From NCBI GenBank assembly GCA_938024995.1, contig CALJDU010000032.1, positions 1-64,000 on the forward strand: a DNA stretch of 64,000 bases, written 5' to 3'. Under the pieces are notes generated by a model that saw nothing but the letters and a program-made list of their open reading frames with translations, had not been told where the DNA came from and searched no databases. Source of the stretch: an uncultured bacterium. GTDB taxonomy: Bacteria; Myxococcota_A; Polyangia; Polyangiales; Houyiibacteriaceae. The position numbers were made by a program, and so were the translations under genes. This document shows positions 9,444-19,062 of the stretch, in pieces. Positions within the stretch are counted from its first letter, which is position 1. Every line of letters begins with the position of its first letter.

Positions 9444-9448
9444 AGCGT

Positions 9449-10144
9449 ATGATGCGGCCAGTGACCGACAAGCCCACGACGCGCCGTCGACGAAAAGACG
9501 GTGAGGCGACGCGCAAGAAGATCTACGACACCGCGCTGCGCCTCATCCGCGCGGACGGGTTCGACAAGGCCACCATGCGCCGCATCGCGAAAGAAGCGGG
9601 CGTGTCGCTGGGCGCTGCCTATCACTACTTCGCGAGCAAGCAGGCGATCGTCTTCGCGTACTACGAGGAGCACCAGGGCGCGCTTGAGCAGGCGATGGCG
9701 AAAGCGGACGAACCAAGCGATGGCTTGGGACGGCTCGGGTTGCTCTTTCACACCAAAGTGACGCTGCTCAAGCACGACCGCGTGCTTCTTCGGGGCATCG
9801 CGCGCGGCATCGCCGATCCCGAAGACCCGACGAGCGCCTTCTCGAGCGAGACCGCGCCGCTGCGAGAGCGCGCGTTTGCGCAGCTGAGCCACGCGGTCCG
9901 CGATGAACCGCTCCCGAAAGAGGCCGTCCCGCTGGTCGTCCGCGCGCTGTGGACGTTTCAGATGGCGACGCTCCTCTACCTCGCGAACGATGAGTCAGAA
10001 GACATGCAGCGAACGCACGGGTTGATTGATGGGAGCTTGGCAGCGCTCTTTCCGCTCCTCGCCTTCGCGACGACCCCGATGTTCGCGCCGGTGTTGGCGC
10101 AGGTAAACAAGGTGCTGACCGACGCGAAGCTCATCGAAGGGTAG
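9449..10144 (+). CDS. TetR/AcrR-family transcriptional regulator
   Basis: This 231-residue protein has a basic N-terminal tail (TRRRRKDG), then a TetR helix-turn-helix at residues about 35-70 (TMRRIAKEAGVSLGAAYHYF), the usual three-helix DNA-binding head, and a helical ligand-binding/dimerisation region of about 150 residues. The start at 9449 (ATGATG) sits right beside the right arm of the palindromic element, and the second ATG at 9452 is equally possible. By position it is the likely regulator of the GAACRYGTTC sites at 8328-8395, controlling the membrane protein operon and perhaps the divergent acyl-CoA dehydrogenase. The ligand is unknown, perhaps an acyl-CoA. Confidence 0.9.
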   Translation: MMRPVTDKPTTRRRRKDGEATRKKIYDTALRLIRADGFDKATMRRIAKEAGVSLGAAYHYFASKQAIVFAYYEEHQGALEQAMAKADEPSDGLGRLGLLFHTKVTLLKHDRVLLRGIARGIADPEDPTSAFSSETAPLRERAFAQLSHAVRDEPLPKEAVPLVVRALWTFQMATLLYLANDESEDMQRTHGLIDGSLAALFPLLAFATTPMFAPVLAQVNKVLTDAKLIEG

Positions 10145-10173
10145 GTTCGGGGACCGCAGGCGTATCTCCCTGC

Positions 10174-11793
10174 GTGCGCCTCTCCTTCTTCTTGTGCCTG
10201 TCCGCCCTCTCGCTCGCGATCGCGCCGGGATGCACGCGAGAACGAACGGTGACACGCGTGAGCGCCCCCGCGATCGCCCCGAGGCCCGTCGCTCCCCAAC
10301 CTGCTCCGCCCAACGAGCCTGCGCCGAGTGCGGGCCTGCATCTTCACTTCGCGAGACAGTGCACCTGGGGCGACTGGTTCAACGCGGGGGCGTATCTCGT
10401 CGCCTGCCGATCGATCTTCGACGCCGAAACCGGCCGCTACCTCAGGCCCCAGCCCCGCCAGAGTCCGCTCTTGCGACTCGGCGAGAACACCGTCTGGAGC
10501 ACCGGATACTGGGGCGACGACGAAGGTCCGGCGACCGTGCTCCTCCGCGATCCGTCCTTTCGAATCATACGTCGCGTCGCGCTAAGCGAAGCGATCTCAC
10601 GAGCGATCGCGATCGGGGACGACGAAATCGTCGGCGTCGGGCGAGACAGCGTCGTTCGCGTACGCTTCTCGACGTCGACCGTCGAACGGGTCGCCCTTTC
10701 GTGCGGGGATCACGACACGTTGCTCGCGCTCTCGAACCGCCCCGGTGCGCCCGTGGCGTGTGTCACCCATCGCGACGGAGACACCATGCTCACGCGAGAG
10801 GGACGACCTCCGCAAGAGATCGCGGGGTACTTCGACGACGCGCGGATCGACTCACGCGGCCGGATCGTGATGGCGGGCGCGGTCGGACAGGGCGACGACC
10901 GTACATATCGGCTCGGATGGTGGGACGCGAACGGGCGAGCGCTGGCGACCGCCGAGCGTCCCGCGTCCATTCACGTCGTCGATCTCCTCGCGACCGGGGA
11001 GGTCCTCGCGACAGTCGGCGAACGGACGGAACTCATCTCGTTACGAGCAGGAGGGATGGCGGCGCGTCCTCACATCAGCATCGAGCGGATCCTTGACCAA
11101 GTCGAAGATCGGCGGCTCGTGCTTACCTCCGACGCGATCGAGCTTTGGGAGCGTCACGACGGAGCGCTTCGACGCGAGCAAGTGCTGGCCGTCGACGCGG
11201 AGAACGTCAACGCTGACGTTGTCCATGGGGCCTTCCTCGGAGATTACGTCGCGGTCCACCTCGACGACACGATCCGTTGGTTCGCCCCAGACCCAATCGA
11301 GGCGCTGACCACCCCACCTCTGTTCCTCGGGAAGCGCTTCACGGAATGCGAAGAGATGGAACGGGATGACGCGCGCGGTCGTGCATACGGCGCAGACCGA
11401 AGCGTCCCGATCACGCCGATTGATGTCGCGGCCTTTGTCTGCGACGACCTCACCGTGCGCGTCAGTCGCTCCGATGCCGCGGAGCTGCGGCGAGACGATG
11501 ACGACGAGTGGGCGCGGGCGGTGATGGACCGCTACGTACGAAACGGTGCGGAACGCTTCGGTCAGTTCTTTCGCGCGGAGACGGGTGAACGCATCGTCGT
11601 CGGTCACTACTACGTCGGAGGCTGTGAACGAAGTCATCACATGGTGACCGCGATTGAGCGAGGCGACGTTCTCGAAGTGGTCCGTAACGTCTCGCGGCGC
11701 GTCCTGCTGCCGATCCCGACGAGCGCGCGGACCATCACGGTCGAGGAAGGCGCCTACGTCGGCGACCCCTCAGTTGGACTGATCGCGCCCTAG
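10174..11793 (+). CDS. Predicted lipoprotein of unknown function
   Basis: The GTG start at 10174 gives a lipoprotein signal peptide ending IAPGC, with lipid-attachment cysteine 20, then a proline/alanine-rich linker to about residue 50. The remaining 490 residues are rich in beta-strand-like segments and short repeats (for example IVGVGRDSVVRVRF, VLATVGERTEL), which look like a beta-propeller fold. Four or more cysteines in the C-terminal half may form disulphides. It lies 29 bases after tetR on the same strand. No family was recognised. Confidence 0.75.
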   Translation: MRLSFFLCLSALSLAIAPGCTRERTVTRVSAPAIAPRPVAPQPAPPNEPAPSAGLHLHFARQCTWGDWFNAGAYLVACRSIFDAETGRYLRPQPRQSPLLRLGENTVWSTGYWGDDEGPATVLLRDPSFRIIRRVALSEAISRAIAIGDDEIVGVGRDSVVRVRFSTSTVERVALSCGDHDTLLALSNRPGAPVACVTHRDGDTMLTREGRPPQEIAGYFDDARIDSRGRIVMAGAVGQGDDRTYRLGWWDANGRALATAERPASIHVVDLLATGEVLATVGERTELISLRAGGMAARPHISIERILDQVEDRRLVLTSDAIELWERHDGALRREQVLAVDAENVNADVVHGAFLGDYVAVHLDDTIRWFAPDPIEALTTPPLFLGKRFTECEEMERDDARGRAYGADRSVPITPIDVAAFVCDDLTVRVSRSDAAELRRDDDDEWARAVMDRYVRNGAERFGQFFRAETGERIVVGHYYVGGCERSHHMVTAIERGDVLEVVRNVSRRVLLPIPTSARTITVEEGAYVGDPSVGLIAP

Positions 11794-11830
11794 CAGTCTG
11801 CTAGCAGACCAGCTCGAACGACGACTGACG

Positions 11831-12340
11831 CTACTTTTTCCGCTTCTTGCGCGGAGGCGGCCCGATCACTTCATTCTTCGCGAGCGCCTCCATGATCTCG
11901 ACGACGCGTCGGGCGCGGGTCTCCGCGCGCTTGGCGCTCTCCACCCGATGCGCCATCCCGCGCCGTTTGCCCGCCGAGAGCGACTTCCAAAACGTGCGCG
12001 CCGCCCGGTCTCCCTTGAGCGCGGCCTCCAGCTCTTCGGGAACGTTCACCTCTTCTTGGTCCGCGACCCGAAAGCGAACCTCCACCTTGTCGCCAATCGC
12101 GAGCCCGGCCGACTTCAAGAAGCGCTTACTGAGCATCAGGTAGTACTTGCCCCGGGCCGGCTGGAACGCACCTGCGATCGGATAGTCGTTGATCTCGGCA
12201 TCGACGCGGAGCCGCGGATGCTTCTTGAGCGGGAGCTCGGCGTGAAGCGTCTTCGGAAGATAGACGACGGTGTAGTTGTAGGCATCGGAGACCGCGTGCT
12301 CCGTCACCTTGGCTTCAAAGGTGTGAGTAAAGAACGTCAC
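11831..12340 (-). CDS. DUF1905 / YdeI-OmpD-associated family protein
   Basis: This 169-residue protein has an N-terminal beta-barrel-like DUF1905 half (residues 1-90; FEAKVTE, VVYLP, PIAGAFQPARGKYYLMLSK, GDKVEVRF). The C-terminal YdeI/OmpD-associated (OmdA) helical half contains ALKGDRAARTFWKSLSAGKRRGMAHRVE-type text, which is typical of the family. The tail is strongly basic (KKRKK). It lies 33 bases downstream of prs on the same strand, so it is probably in the same transcript. E. coli YdeI has been linked to bacteriocin and peptide resistance; the function here is not established. Confidence 0.85.
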   Translation of the reverse strand: MTFFTHTFEAKVTEHAVSDAYNYTVVYLPKTLHAELPLKKHPRLRVDAEINDYPIAGAFQPARGKYYLMLSKRFLKSAGLAIGDKVEVRFRVADQEEVNVPEELEAALKGDRAARTFWKSLSAGKRRGMAHRVESAKRAETRARRVVEIMEALAKNEVIGPPPRKKRKK

Positions 12341-12373
12341 GTACTTCCCGTGGGGTCCGACGGGCGGAAACGA

Positions 12374-13315
12374 TCAGACGAACAGACTGGAGACGGAGTC
12401 ACTGTGGTGAATCCGCTTGATGGTCTCGCCGAGGAGCCGCGCGGTGGACAGGACGGTGAACTGACCGCTTCGCTTCGCGTCTTCACGGAGCGGAATGGAG
12501 TCCGTCACGATCACCTCTTCGAGAGGCGACGCGATGATGCGCTCAACGGCCGGTCCAGAGAGCACTGGATGGGTCGCGGCGGCCATGACGCGCGCGGCGC
12601 CGGCTTCCTTGAGCGCGTGGGCCGCGTTGGTCAGTGTGCCGGCGGTGTCGATCATGTCATCAAGGAGGACGCACTCACGGCCCGCCACGTCGCCGATGAT
12701 GTGCATGATCTCGCTGACGTTGGCCTGCGGGCGACGCTTGTCGATGATGGCGAGGTCAGCCCGGATGCGCTTCGCGTAGGCGCGCGTTCGCTCCACTCCG
12801 CCCGCATCAGGCGACACGAAGACAGGAGGGTTCGTGAACCGAGGCCGGAGATGATCCAAGAAGATCGGCATCGCGAAGAGGTGATCGAAGGGGACGTTGA
12901 AGAAGCCCTGAATCTGACCTGCGTGAAGATCCATCGAGACCACGCGGTTGATCCCGGATGCGCTCAAGAGGTCCGCGACGAGCTTCGCCGTGATCGGCGT
13001 TCGCGGCGCTGACTTCCGGTCCTGACGGGCGTAGCCGTAGTACGGAATGACCGCCGTGATGGCGCCCGCAGAGGCGCGCTTGAGCGCGTCCGTCATCACG
13101 AGGAGCTCCATCAGGTTGTCATTCACCGGCGCGCAGGTCGGCTGAATAATGTAGACGTCCACGCCGCGGACGTTTTCCTGAATCTCGGCGAAGACCTCGC
13201 CGTCACTAAAGCGCGAGATCTTGCAACGACCGAGACGTACCTCAAGGTAGTCCGCGATCGCGTCGGAGAGGTCGCAGTGGGCGTTGCCGGAGAACACACA
13301 GGTCGACTTGAACAC
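12374..13315 (-). CDS. prs: Ribose-phosphate pyrophosphokinase (PRPP synthetase)
   Basis: It makes PRPP from ribose 5-phosphate and ATP for nucleotide, His and Trp synthesis in the cytosol. The GTG start at 13315 is chosen because a perfect GAGGAG (13321-13326 on the minus strand) sits five bases upstream and gives 313 residues, the normal class I length, beginning [13 protein letters not shown]. Longer in-frame starts (13378, 13519) add unconserved residues. Seen: [17 protein letters not shown], a [13 protein letters not shown] loop, [12 protein letters not shown], the flexible loop, and the PRPP-binding signature [12 protein letters not shown]. The YdeI-like gene follows it, and an acyltransferase gene diverges from it. 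Confidence 0.96.
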   Translation of the reverse strand: MFKSTCVFSGNAHCDLSDAIADYLEVRLGRCKISRFSDGEVFAEIQENVRGVDVYIIQPTCAPVNDNLMELLVMTDALKRASAGAITAVIPYYGYARQDRKSAPRTPITAKLVADLLSASGINRVVSMDLHAGQIQGFFNVPFDHLFAMPIFLDHLRPRFTNPPVFVSPDAGGVERTRAYAKRIRADLAIIDKRRPQANVSEIMHIIGDVAGRECVLLDDMIDTAGTLTNAAHALKEAGAARVMAAATHPVLSGPAVERIIASPLEEVIVTDSIPLREDAKRSGQFTVLSTARLLGETIKRIHHSDSVSSLFV

Positions 13316-13320
13316 GATGA

Positions 13321-13326
13321 CTCCTC
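13321..13326 (-). promoter_or_regulatory. Ribosome-binding site that fixes the prs start
   Basis: GAGGAG on the minus strand lies five bases upstream of the GTG at 13315. It supports a 313-residue PRPP synthetase rather than the longer open frame. Confidence 0.7.
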
Positions 13327-13480
13327 GGGCGGTCAGGGCGTCGCTGCGACGCGTCGGGTGCGTAGCAATCGCGCTCATGGGTGTCAACAGCGCACGCGCG
13401 AACAGAGGTAAGGTCGCCCCCTCCAGTTCGTCGAAGCGCCCTCTCCCCTCGCGAAGCGCGCCGAAGCGCACACTTCTTTC

Positions 13481-14728
13481 GTGACCTGCATGCCTTCTCG
13501 GCCTTCTTCTCACCGACACGAGTTCCTAGACGATCTGCGCGGCCTCGCTGTGCTCTTCATGATCGTCTGGCACACGGTCGATGGTTGGGTCGGGTCGTCC
13601 TACCGCGACGGCGCGCTCTTCGAAGCGCTGCGGCTCTGCGGTGGCCTCGCCGCTCCTCTCTTTCTTTTTCTCGCGGGGACCTCCGTCGCGCTCGCTCACG
13701 TGAAGGCGGAGCGCGACGAGACGCAACGCGCGACGCGTACCTGGGTCATCATCGCGCGCGGCGGGATCGTCGTCACGCTTGGCTACGCGCTCCGCGTGGG
13801 CCTCTGGTTGGTCGACGGTGGCGCGATCGTTCGTCCCGATGCCTACAAGGCGTGGCTGCCGATGGGGATCGGGATCGGGGTCATCCTCTTCGGTTTTCGA
13901 TCTCTTCCGCGGAGTCGACGCGCAGCCGCGAGCGCGATCACGATCGGCGCGAGCGGCTACGGCGCGGGCGCGTTCTTCCTCTACCTCTTCGCGCCGACGC
14001 GGTTGACGAGCTTGATGCGCGTCGACGTTCTTCAAGCGATCGGCGCGAGCATCATCTTGATCGCCGCGCTGGCCAAGCCGCTCAAGCTCTCGAGTCGCCC
14101 GGCGCGATGTTTCGCGCTCGCGGTCAGCGTCCTCCTCGTCACGCGGCCGCTTGGCGAGGCCCTCCCCGGCGCGCTCCCCCGAGTTTTCGCGGGATATTTG
14201 GGTGCTTGGGAAGGCGGCCGAGACATCGCGATGTTCCCGTTGACACCGTGGTTGGCGTATGCGCTCGCCGGAGCGGGGGTCGGCGCGTGGCTCGCGAAAA
14301 CGAACGCGTCCGCGCGGGCCGTTCTCTTGGTTGGCGCGTGTGGAGGCGCGATGGGCAGCGCGCTCAGCGAGGCCGTCCCCTTCGCGTTCAACATCACCGA
14401 GCGATGGGCGACGTCGATCCCGCTTGTCCGTTTCGGATACCGCGTCGGGCTCATCTGCATCTTGCTCGTCTTCGCGTTCGCGTGGTCGCGCACTCGGCTC
14501 GCGAATCGCGCGCCGACCCGCGCGCTCGGTCGCGCGTCGCTCCTGGTCTACATGGCGCACCTCCCGTTTGCTTACGGCGCGGTGACGCGTCCCTTCACGC
14601 GCTCCGTTGACCTCGCGACGTGGAGCGCGTGGTGTGCGGTCTTGATGATCGTGATGTGGGCGCTCGCGCGTGCGCGGCTCGGTCCGCTGAAGAAGATCGC
14701 GGAGCGCGTGACCAAGCCGTTGACCTGA
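13481..14728 (+). CDS. Membrane acyltransferase, heparan-alpha-glucosaminide N-acetyltransferase-like (DUF1624)
   Basis: This 415-residue polytopic protein has about ten hydrophobic segments. The N-terminus (residues 13-40) reads [23 protein letters not shown], the typical start of DUF1624/YeiB-like and HGSNAT-type acyltransferases, with Arg and His in TM1 near the proposed acetyl-transfer site. [12 protein letters not shown] marks TM2. The GTG at 13481 or ATG at 13490 is the start. It diverges from prs across 165 bases. The family moves acyl groups to sugars across the membrane; the substrate here is unknown. Confidence 0.8.
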   Translation: MTCMPSRPSSHRHEFLDDLRGLAVLFMIVWHTVDGWVGSSYRDGALFEALRLCGGLAAPLFLFLAGTSVALAHVKAERDETQRATRTWVIIARGGIVVTLGYALRVGLWLVDGGAIVRPDAYKAWLPMGIGIGVILFGFRSLPRSRRAAASAITIGASGYGAGAFFLYLFAPTRLTSLMRVDVLQAIGASIILIAALAKPLKLSSRPARCFALAVSVLLVTRPLGEALPGALPRVFAGYLGAWEGGRDIAMFPLTPWLAYALAGAGVGAWLAKTNASARAVLLVGACGGAMGSALSEAVPFAFNITERWATSIPLVRFGYRVGLICILLVFAFAWSRTRLANRAPTRALGRASLLVYMAHLPFAYGAVTRPFTRSVDLATWSAWCAVLMIVMWALARARLGPLKKIAERVTKPLT

Positions 14729-14958
14729 TGTCACGCGCACATCGAGAGCGTCGCCGTTCGTTTTCCGCGACGTGTCAATGGCACACGCTTAACGTGAGCT
14801 CGACTGCGCGGCGATCCGTCGAAAGCGTCGCGGATCAAATTTGCTGCCGCGAGTTTCCTACTCTTTTTTGGAAGACGCCGATGTGAATCCGCGCTCGCCT
14901 TGTTCCTGCACTGGAGGATGGGTTACACCGGCCTCCGCTTTCTGAGGAACGGAGACCC

Positions 14959-15768
14959 ATGTCGACGATCACATTGTTTACGAACCGCGACACGTTCGCG
15001 CCTGCGTGGAAGAACGCACTGGCCGAACTTGGTTACGGGGTCCGCGTCACGACGCCGGATCAGATCAACACCGTCGCGCCACGTGACGCCATCATCATCG
15101 ATGCTGATGCGGATGAGCTGAGCGAAGACGAGCTGCTCACCGCGATCGGTTTCGCGCGAGCGATCGGTGCGCACCCGATTGTGCAGGTACCGCGCAACGG
15201 CAAGCTCGCCGACGTCGAAGAAGTCATCGACGACATGTGCCAGGGGATGGTCGCCCGCAGCGACGCTGACGTGGTGCGTTTGGCCGCGAGCCTCGGTCGC
15301 CGAATCGACCAAGACCGCGCGAGTCGCTTCGAGTTCGTGACGGTCTCTCCCCGCGAAGGTGAGGTCCTCGCGATTCTCGGAGACGGTTCGTCCGCGTTGC
15401 TCCGCCGGCCGCTCCACAAGGACGACGACCGCACCGACATCGTCGCGATTACGCTGGACGACGACGCGCAGACCGCGACCCTTTCCCTGGTGTCCGGCTC
15501 GACCCTGACGCTCAACGTCAAGGACGTTCTTGCCCGGGCTCGCGGCCACGCCGATATCCCGATTGATGGGGCCCGTTTGGGCGCCCGGCTGCGCGAATTG
15601 CGCCTCGAAGCGGGCCTCACCCAGGCCGAGCTGGCCCGCCGCACGGGCATTCACCGCCCGAACATCGCGCGGGTGGAAGCGGGTCGGCACACCCCCTCGC
15701 TCGAGACCTTGGCGCGCATCGCGACCGCGATCGGCGTCCCGACGACGCGCGTGCTCTCCGAAGACTGA
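14959..15768 (+). CDS. XRE-family regulator with an N-terminal receiver-like region
   Basis: This 269-residue protein has GGAG (14951-14954) four bases before its ATG. Residues 1-105 alternate strands and helices (ITLFTNRD, DAIIIDADADEL) and resemble a degenerate receiver or Rossmann-like domain. Residues about 110-185 form a beta-rich segment (VSPREGEVLAILGDG, VAITLDDDAQTATLSL) like DUF2442-type domains. Residues about 200-255 are a clear HTH_3 DNA-binding domain (LRLEAGLTQAELARRTGIHRPNIARVE). A terminator follows at 15793. The upstream 230 bases include an A/T-rich stretch (14838-14876). The target is unknown, possibly autoregulated. Confidence 0.8.
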   Translation: MSTITLFTNRDTFAPAWKNALAELGYGVRVTTPDQINTVAPRDAIIIDADADELSEDELLTAIGFARAIGAHPIVQVPRNGKLADVEEVIDDMCQGMVARSDADVVRLAASLGRRIDQDRASRFEFVTVSPREGEVLAILGDGSSALLRRPLHKDDDRTDIVAITLDDDAQTATLSLVSGSTLTLNVKDVLARARGHADIPIDGARLGARLRELRLEAGLTQAELARRTGIHRPNIARVEAGRHTPSLETLARIATAIGVPTTRVLSED

Positions 15769-15792
15769 ACGCTTTCGCGAACTGTTCCTCAC

Positions 15793-15823
15793 GAGGCGGC
15801 CCACGGGTCGCCTCTTTCGGTTT
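15793..15823 (+). terminator. Rho-independent terminator after the XRE regulator
   Basis: The stem GAGGCG (15793-15798) pairs with CGCCTC (15809-15814), with an inner CCC/GGG pair, and TTTCGGTTT follows. It lies 25 bases past the stop of the XRE gene and ahead of the Nudix gene. Confidence 0.8.
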
Positions 15824-15873
15824 AAGGCGTCTCTCTACCTCACGCTCCAACGCGACCGGTTTATGGTTCGGCG

Positions 15874-16701
15874 ATGCTCAAGTTCGACGCCACCGAAGCC
15901 AGTCCCCCAAGAGACGCCGCGACCGTCGTGATCCTGCGCGACGCCGGGCACCTCGAGGTCTTCATGGTGAAGCGACATCCCAAGAGTCGCTTCATGCCCA
16001 ACGCCTATGTCTTCCCGGGAGGCAAGGTCGACCTGGACGACGCGGAGCATGTCGCGCTGCGAGAGGAGCTGGACTTTGATCCGGTTGAGCGACTCGCGGA
16101 GCCCGCGCTCTCGACCGACGCGGCGGTCGCCATCTACTTCGCGGCCGCGCGTGAGACGCTTGAAGAGAGCGGTGTTGTGTTGGGCGCGGTGCGCGATGAC
16201 GCAGACCTCGACGCCGCCCGACGCTCACTTGAAGGAGGCGCGTCCCTCCCGACTGTCGGCGCCACCATCGGTCTTCGGTTCAACCTCAGCGCGCTCACTC
16301 CGCTCGCGCGTTGGGTGACGCCCGCCGCCGAGCCGCGCCGCTACGACGCGCGCTTCTTCATCACCCGTGTCCCGGTCGGGACGATCGCGAAGCACGACGA
16401 ACGTGAGACGACCGCCGATGCCTGGCTCCGCCCCGTCGAGGCGCTGGAGCTCTTCGCGCGCAAAGAGATCATGCTCGCGCCGCCGACGTTGCGGACGCTG
16501 GAGCTGCTTCAAGCGTTCACGACCGCTGACGAGGCGATCAGAGACGCGCGCAGTCGACGACCACCCTTGGTCGACCCGGTTTTCTTTCCGAACGAGGGAG
16601 CGCCTTACCTCGCGCTCCCAGGCGATCCCGATCACCCACGATCCGAACGCGCGCTCGCGGGGACGACTCGGTTCTGCTGGCGAGACGATCGCTTCGTCTA
16701 G
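15874..16701 (+). CDS. Nudix hydrolase, NUDT19-like
   Basis: This 275-residue protein contains a Nudix fold with the box split by an insertion. PNAYVFPGGKVD (residues about 46-57) supplies the first glycine segment, and AAARETLEESGVVL (about 89-102) supplies the REUXEEXGU helix that binds the metal. A long insertion between the two halves is typical of the NUDT19/RP2-type CoA-diphosphatase branch, so a CoA or nucleotide-diphosphate substrate is likely. The ATG at 15874 begins directly downstream of a terminator, so the gene should have its own promoter. No specific partner is nearby. Confidence 0.85.
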   Translation: MLKFDATEASPPRDAATVVILRDAGHLEVFMVKRHPKSRFMPNAYVFPGGKVDLDDAEHVALREELDFDPVERLAEPALSTDAAVAIYFAAARETLEESGVVLGAVRDDADLDAARRSLEGGASLPTVGATIGLRFNLSALTPLARWVTPAAEPRRYDARFFITRVPVGTIAKHDERETTADAWLRPVEALELFARKEIMLAPPTLRTLELLQAFTTADEAIRDARSRRPPLVDPVFFPNEGAPYLALPGDPDHPRSERALAGTTRFCWRDDRFV

Positions 16702-16760
16702 CGAGCCGCTCAAGCTATTGGGATTGGATGTGGATAGCCTGGTGAAGCCCGGGGACGGTC

Positions 16761-16786
16761 TGGGGAAAACCCGGCGGCATTCCCCA
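16761..16786 (+). other. Hairpin in the dnaB leader
   Basis: TGGGGAA (16761-16767) and TTCCCCA (16780-16786) form a perfect 7-bp stem with a 12-base loop shortly before dnaB. There is no U-tract, so it is more likely a leader structure than a terminator for the Nudix gene. Confidence 0.4.
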
Positions 16787-16800
16787 ACCCTAGGAAACCC

Positions 16801-18882
16801 ATGTGGAAAACGCGGTTGGCGCTGGCAGGCGTCACACCGATCACGCATGGTCGCGGAACGCGCCGTATGGCCGTGGATGAGACGAACGTGAACAACGACG
16901 ATTGGGACCCCGACGACTTCGAGCCTCCGCCCCCCGACGAGGGGCGGGTGGTCCTAGACGAGCGGCTGTTGGAAGCGCTCCTCGACGCACCTCCGGCGTC
17001 CACCCCGGACGCGACCCGCGCGCGACCCAACGAAGAAGCCGCTCCACCGTCGCAAGACGTTCAAGCAGAACCCGACGTTCAAGCAGAACCCAAGGTGCAG
17101 CCGCCGTCGCACGAACAGCCGCCGTCGCAGGCACAGCCGCCGTCGCAGGCACCGCCGTCGCAGGCACAGCCGCCGTCACAGGCACAGCCGCCGTCGCAGG
17201 CACAGCCGTCGCCACAAACCGCACCTTCATCAGCGCCGGTGATCGCGGGCGGCGTTCCGGCGGACGGTCCCGTGGTCACTCCCCGCGCGCCCAAAGCGGC
17301 GCGGGTGATCGCGTCGAGTCGCCGCACCGCCTCCAACGACGGTCCGCCTCCGATGGAGGATCCCTTCCCCGACTTCCCGATGGACCAAGAACACGGTCCG
17401 CGTTCCGGACGCGGCGGCGGTGGCTGGAAGGGCAAGGGCGGCAAAGGGGGTAAGGGCGGCGGACGCGGTGGCGGCAGAGGGGGCGGACGCGGTCGCGGCG
17501 ACGACCGACGCCCACAAGCTCCCGGCGGACGGGTTCCGCCCAACGCGCTCGACGCAGAGCGGGCGGTCCTCGGCGGCATCCTGCTCGAGAACGACGCGAT
17601 GAACCTCGTGATCGAGGTCCTCACCGAGGAGGACTTCTACAGCGACGCCAACGCGACGATCTATACGTGCATGCGGAAGCTCTTCGCGCGGAGCGCTCCG
17701 GTGGACTACGTGACGTTACGCGAAGAGCTCGTGCTCGGTACGCATCTCCACGCGGTCGGCGGTGACGAGTACTTGCTCTCGCTCACGAACACGATCCCGA
17801 CCGTCGCCAACATCCAGGCGCACGCCCGGATCGTCCGCGAGAAGTCGGTCGTTCGCTCGTTGATCACGGCCTGCCACGAGATCGCGGCAGAAGGCTACGG
17901 CGACTACGGCGAGATCGAGCACTACCTTGACCAGAGCGAGTCCTCGATTTTCCGCGTCGCCAAAGAGCGACAGAAGAACCCCTACGAGCACGTCAAAGAC
18001 GTCGTCATGCGGACCTTCGAAGAGATCAACGAAATGGCGAAGCGCGGTGACGCCATCACCGGGCTCCCGACCGGCTTTGATCGCATCGACAAGATGACCG
18101 CCGGCATGCACCCCGGTGACCTCATCGTCATCGCGGGTCGTCCCGGTATGGGCAAAACCGCGTTCGCGCTGAACGTCGCGGCGAACGCGTGCAAGTCACG
18201 AAAAGCCGGCGTGGTCGTCTTCTCGCTCGAGATGCCGAAAGAGCAGCTGGTGAAGCGCCTGCTGTGCAGCGAGGCGCACGTCGACGGAACAAGAATGCGG
18301 ACGGGTCAGCTCACGCGCGACGACTGGCCAAAGCTCGCGGCCGCGGCCGGGGTCCTGAGCGAAATGCCGATCTGGATCGACGACACGCCTTCGATCAGCG
18401 TTCTTGAGCTCCGCGCAAAGGCGCGCCGGCTCAAGAGCGAGGCTGGTCTGGGGCTCTTGGTGGTCGACTACATGCAGCTGATGCGGTCAGGCTCGCGGAA
18501 CGACTCACGCGAACAAGAGATCTCCGAGATCAGTCGTAACCTTAAGGGTCTCGCCAAGGAGCTCGGCATCCCCGTGATCGCGCTCTCGCAGCTGAACCGA
18601 GGTGTTGAATCACGTGGCGGCAAGGACAAGCGCCCGCAGCTCTCCGACCTTCGTGAGTCCGGCGCGATCGAGCAGGACGCGGACACGATCTGGTTCATCT
18701 ATCGCGACGAGGTCTACAACAAAGAGACCGACGAGCGTGGGTTGGCCGAGATCATCATCGGGAAGCAGCGTTCAGGCCCGACCGGCACCGCGAAGGTTCG
18801 CTTCTTCAACGAGTACACGAAGTTCGAAAACCTCAGTCAGGACTATGGCGGCGACGCGGCCGGCGACTTCTTCGACGGCTGA
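16801..18882 (+). CDS. dnaB: Replicative DNA helicase DnaB with a long disordered N-terminal extension
   Basis: This 693-residue protein is the hexameric 5'-3' helicase of the replication fork. The DnaB N-terminal domain starts near residue 249 (NALDAERAVLGGILL), and the RecA-like ATPase has Walker A AGRPGMGKTAF (about 444), Walker B LLVVDYMQLM (about 557) and the conserved QLSDLRESGAIEQDAD (about 617). About 240 residues precede this: an acidic start, a proline/glutamine/serine repeat (PPSQAQ units, about residues 100-138) and a glycine/lysine/arginine-rich stretch (about 200-238). No intein interrupts the ATPase. AGGA precedes the ATG at 16801; an in-frame ATG at 16867 (MAVDETN) is an equally credible start. 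Confidence 0.93.
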   Translation: MWKTRLALAGVTPITHGRGTRRMAVDETNVNNDDWDPDDFEPPPPDEGRVVLDERLLEALLDAPPASTPDATRARPNEEAAPPSQDVQAEPDVQAEPKVQPPSHEQPPSQAQPPSQAPPSQAQPPSQAQPPSQAQPSPQTAPSSAPVIAGGVPADGPVVTPRAPKAARVIASSRRTASNDGPPPMEDPFPDFPMDQEHGPRSGRGGGGWKGKGGKGGKGGGRGGGRGGGRGRGDDRRPQAPGGRVPPNALDAERAVLGGILLENDAMNLVIEVLTEEDFYSDANATIYTCMRKLFARSAPVDYVTLREELVLGTHLHAVGGDEYLLSLTNTIPTVANIQAHARIVREKSVVRSLITACHEIAAEGYGDYGEIEHYLDQSESSIFRVAKERQKNPYEHVKDVVMRTFEEINEMAKRGDAITGLPTGFDRIDKMTAGMHPGDLIVIAGRPGMGKTAFALNVAANACKSRKAGVVVFSLEMPKEQLVKRLLCSEAHVDGTRMRTGQLTRDDWPKLAAAAGVLSEMPIWIDDTPSISVLELRAKARRLKSEAGLGLLVVDYMQLMRSGSRNDSREQEISEISRNLKGLAKELGIPVIALSQLNRGVESRGGKDKRPQLSDLRESGAIEQDADTIWFIYRDEVYNKETDERGLAEIIIGKQRSGPTGTAKVRFFNEYTKFENLSQDYGGDAAGDFFDG

Positions 18883-19062
18883 GGCGGCGATCGCGACGCC
18901 GCGGTCGCGGAAGGCCCCCGCATGAAGGAAGCGATTCCGCGAGGCGGAGCGGCCCCTTGAAAAAAGGACCCGCGAAACACCTGCCCCGCGATATCCTCGC
19001 GACGCGAAAACGCGCCTCTGTCGGGGAGGCTTGTCTCTTTTCAAAAAGGGTCTGCGGGAAAC

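Noticed and set aside
17098..17215. Regular repeats that could suggest a CRISPR array
   Set aside because: The repeats are in-frame PPSQAQ codons in dnaB with no spacers.
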